From assembly GCA_026982175.1 (NCBI GenBank), contig JALSHP010000240.1, positions 1-15,266 on the forward strand: DNA of 15,266 nt, given 5' to 3'. Positions 14,140 to 15,266 of this stretch are shown here, piece after piece (the first letter of the stretch is position 1; each line of letters opens with the position of its first letter). Under the pieces are notes generated by a model. It made no database searches. It was given only the letters and a program-made list of their open reading frames with translations, and was not told the origin of the DNA. The DNA is from Campylobacteraceae bacterium. GTDB taxonomy: Bacteria; Campylobacterota; Campylobacteria; Campylobacterales; Sulfurovaceae. The translations under genes and the position numbers were made by a program.

Positions 14140-14322
14140 TTAATTTTTATTATGTAAATTCAAGAGATAAAAAAGCAAATCAGCATCTCTTTTCTCTATG
14201 CGTGTAAACTCTTTGTCGATGAGTTCCATATTTTCATCTATCTCTATATGCAAAATATGCCGTGCCACATCTCGTGCAATATTTTTTAAAATCTCTTGAC
14301 TCACAATATCCTTATCGCCCAT
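14140..14322 (-). pseudogene. N-terminal remnant, probable Rpn/PD-(D/E)XK-type gene
   Basis: A 60-codon open frame starting MGDKDIVSQEILKNIARDVA and containing ELIDKEFTRIEKRDADLLF before it runs into LLNLHNKN and a stop. From memory, the N-terminal ends of Rpn-like PD-(D/E)XK family proteins of about 250-300 residues read like this (SKEILKxIAxDxxxxxL ... RIExRxADLLF). The nuclease core with its ExQ motif is absent, so the protein would be inactive. AAAGGA lies eight bases before the ATG inside a CTATCC/GGATAG hairpin. It could instead be a real small protein, but the family match and the downstream C-terminal piece favour decay. Confidence 0.5.
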
Positions 14323-14325
14323 GAG

Positions 14326-14345
14326 CTATCCTTTTTTTGGGATAG
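14326..14345 (-). other. Hairpin over the ribosome site of the N-terminal remnant
   Basis: CTATCC and GGATAG form a six-pair stem with a loop of A residues on the minus strand. The AAAGGA ribosome site sits in the loop and stem, three bases before the ATG. It may have limited translation; the stem is short. Confidence 0.3.
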
Positions 14346-14414
14346 AGTATTTTAAGATAAAATATTTATTTTTATTGGAAATATTTCAAATTGTAATGTT
14401 TTCACAAATATTCG

Positions 14415-14442
14415 CATCCGTAGGGTGTCAATTTATTGCACC
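14415..14442 (-). repeat. REP-like palindrome with CTACGG tail, copy 2
   Basis: GGTG-T-CAAT (14424-14432) and ATTG-CACC (14435-14442) form a palindrome with one bulged base; on the minus strand it is followed by CTACGGATG (14423-14415). The tail matches copy 1 at eight of nine bases but is in the opposite orientation, so the two tails point at each other across the 60-codon remnant. Confidence 0.5.
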
Positions 14443-14575
14443 GTTAAAAATTATTTTCAGTTTTATGCTTTAAAGAGTGAAGATTAAACAGCAGGGGTGT
14501 GAAGTTAAACTGCAAACCCCTTAGATTCTTGTTTGGATTTGTGGTTTGTCACCTGACCCTAAAGTTTAAAGTTTC
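14443..14575. other. Gene-free stretch after REP-like copy 2
   Basis: Together with 14323-14414 this is sequence without a supported gene. It holds AGGGGT (14493-14498) and ACCCCT (14516-14521), a six-base inverted repeat with a 17-base spacer, and a direct repeat AAAGTTTAAAGTTT near 14561. A plus-strand frame from 14499 is Phe/Leu-rich only because its other strand is Lys-rich. I find no promoter, RNA or mobile-element end here that I can defend. Confidence 0.3.
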
Positions 14576-14704
14576 TCACTTATTCCATATATCTTTGGTG
14601 TCTTCTGCTCTACCATTTTTTTTTATTAAACTTCTGGTTTTCTTCTTTGTACTGTCTTTTCTCATCGTATTTGTTAGTTTTTCTATGTATTTTTGTAATT
14701 TCAT
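14576..14704 (-). CDS. Lysine-rich 42-residue ORF, doubtful
   Basis: A minus-strand frame of 42 codons beginning MKLQKYIEKLTNTMRKD and ending EDTKDIWNK, very rich in Lys, Arg and Thr. It follows the FISUMP-type gene by about 40 bases on the same strand. There is no ribosome site and no family match I know. The sequence is A-rich, so a long basic frame can arise by chance. Confidence 0.2.
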   Translation of the reverse strand: MKLQKYIEKLTNTMRKDSTKKKTRSLIKKNGRAEDTKDIWNK

Positions 14705-14744
14705 TTTTTATTGTTATTTTAGCTGAATTATTTTTCCGTAGTTT

Positions 14745-15266
14745 TCAGTACTGTATACATCGTACTGGCATAGCATCTGCACGATATATAGTATCATTAT
14801 AGGCTTTATTATCAAACCAATATGTAGCCATAGCCCTATCTCCACTTGGCGTAGAACTCCATAAATATGTCATGTATGGACTATCAAAATAAACACCGTC
14901 ATATCTTGCATATCTTATTCCACTAGCAGGAAGTTTCAGAAAATCATTCAATTCTAAATTATTATTGAAATTAGTTTCGTTATTTATTTCTTCGATAGTT
15001 GGAATTTTGAATCCCTTTGGGCAAATATAACTTCCATCAAGCTTATTCCAATATTTTTGCCTTTCTGTTCCATTTTTATCTGCACATGTCCAATCCCAAT
15101 TACATTCTCCCTGCGAACTTACAAACTCATTACTAGCAGCATAATTTGTTAAAGCTAACAATAAGTTACGTACTGAACTATCAGGCTTTTCATGTCCATC
15201 AGTAATTCTACCCCACTGATAATATCCTCCAATACATTCCTTATCATCTCTACTGCTACATACCTT
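14745..15266 (-). CDS. FISUMP/DUF1566-type surface protein, C-terminal part
   Basis: The frame is open to the right edge, so the 5' end is missing; 173 residues are visible. A TTG at 15161 is not the start, because the 35 residues before it (KVCSSRDDKECIGGYYQWGR, then ITDGHEKP) belong to the domain. Family marks are GGYYQWGR, ECNWDWTCA, YICPKGFKIPTIEEI, LKLPASGIR, YLWSSTPS and the closing MPVRCIQY. This is the Fibrobacter-succinogenes-major-paralogous (DUF1566-like) fold, a disulphide-containing extracytoplasmic domain often found repeated in lipoproteins and surface proteins. At least seven cysteines are visible, consistent with export. Function of the family is unknown; the N-terminus and signal peptide lie outside the window. 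Confidence 0.8.
   Translation of the reverse strand, partial: KVCSSRDDKECIGGYYQWGRITDGHEKPDSSVRNLLLALTNYAASNEFVSSQGECNWDWTCADKNGTERQKYWNKLDGSYICPKGFKIPTIEEINNETNFNNNLELNDFLKLPASGIRYARYDGVYFDSPYMTYLWSSTPSGDRAMATYWFDNKAYNDTIYRADAMPVRCIQY

Noticed and set aside
14493..14521. AGGGGT/ACCCCT inverted repeat as a possible insertion-sequence end
   Set aside because: Six bases with a 17-base spacer, no partner repeat or target duplication in view, and no transposase.
14499..14726. A 75-residue hydrophobic plus-strand frame
   Set aside because: It is the Phe/Leu shadow of an A-rich, Lys-coding opposite strand; it has no ribosome site and no helix punctuation.

Overview
This AT-rich window looks like chromosome from a Campylobacterota (Epsilonproteobacteria) species, probably a free-living Sulfurovum/Sulfurimonas-type organism. 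That is an inference from gene families and arrangement (dihydroxy-acid dehydratase starting MRSDIVKKGHNRAPHRS, a DksA/TraR-type zinc-finger protein, short PabB, L28 next to an RCK potassium channel and ArgJ, AcpS, and a Campylobacter-type porin) plus promoters that are mostly a TATAAT -10 box without a clear -35.

Layout. 1-650: the C-terminal end of a CobS-like cobalamin synthase and a small membrane-anchored zinc-ribbon protein. 656-2018: a converging porin with a GTG start. 2293-2741: four tRNA genes on the minus strand, transcribed in the order Gly(GCC), Leu(UAA), Cys(GCA), Ser(UGA), from a strong promoter that overlaps the divergent ilvD promoter. 2871-4947: ilvD and a dksA-like gene, convergent on a shared hairpin. 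5142-6973: pyrB and pabB, overlapping by one base, convergent with a tandem-SPOR lipoprotein gene only 3 bp away. 8091-10154: a minus-strand operon rpe, trpF, DEDDh exonuclease. 10307-12858: plus-strand rpmB, RCK K+ channel gene and argJ. 13033-13872: a four-helix membrane protein and acpS.

The first 13.9 kb is mostly compact housekeeping sequence: amino-acid, pyrimidine, folate and pentose metabolism, translation, envelope and K+ handling. The last 1.4 kb is different and accessory-like. It holds two remnants that read like the two ends of one decayed Rpn/PD-(D/E)XK-type gene, two REP-like palindromes that both carry a CTACGGnTG tail and face each other across one remnant, a lysine-rich small ORF of doubtful status, and the C-terminal part of a FISUMP/DUF1566-type cysteine-containing surface protein that runs off the right edge.

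I see no convincing new multi-gene system. The most worthwhile leads are the inverted REP-like pair around the broken gene, a three-copy 9-bp half-site array after argJ, a terminator built into the pabB 3' end, a possible leaderless acpS mRNA, and an RCK channel whose Rossmann glycines are absent.
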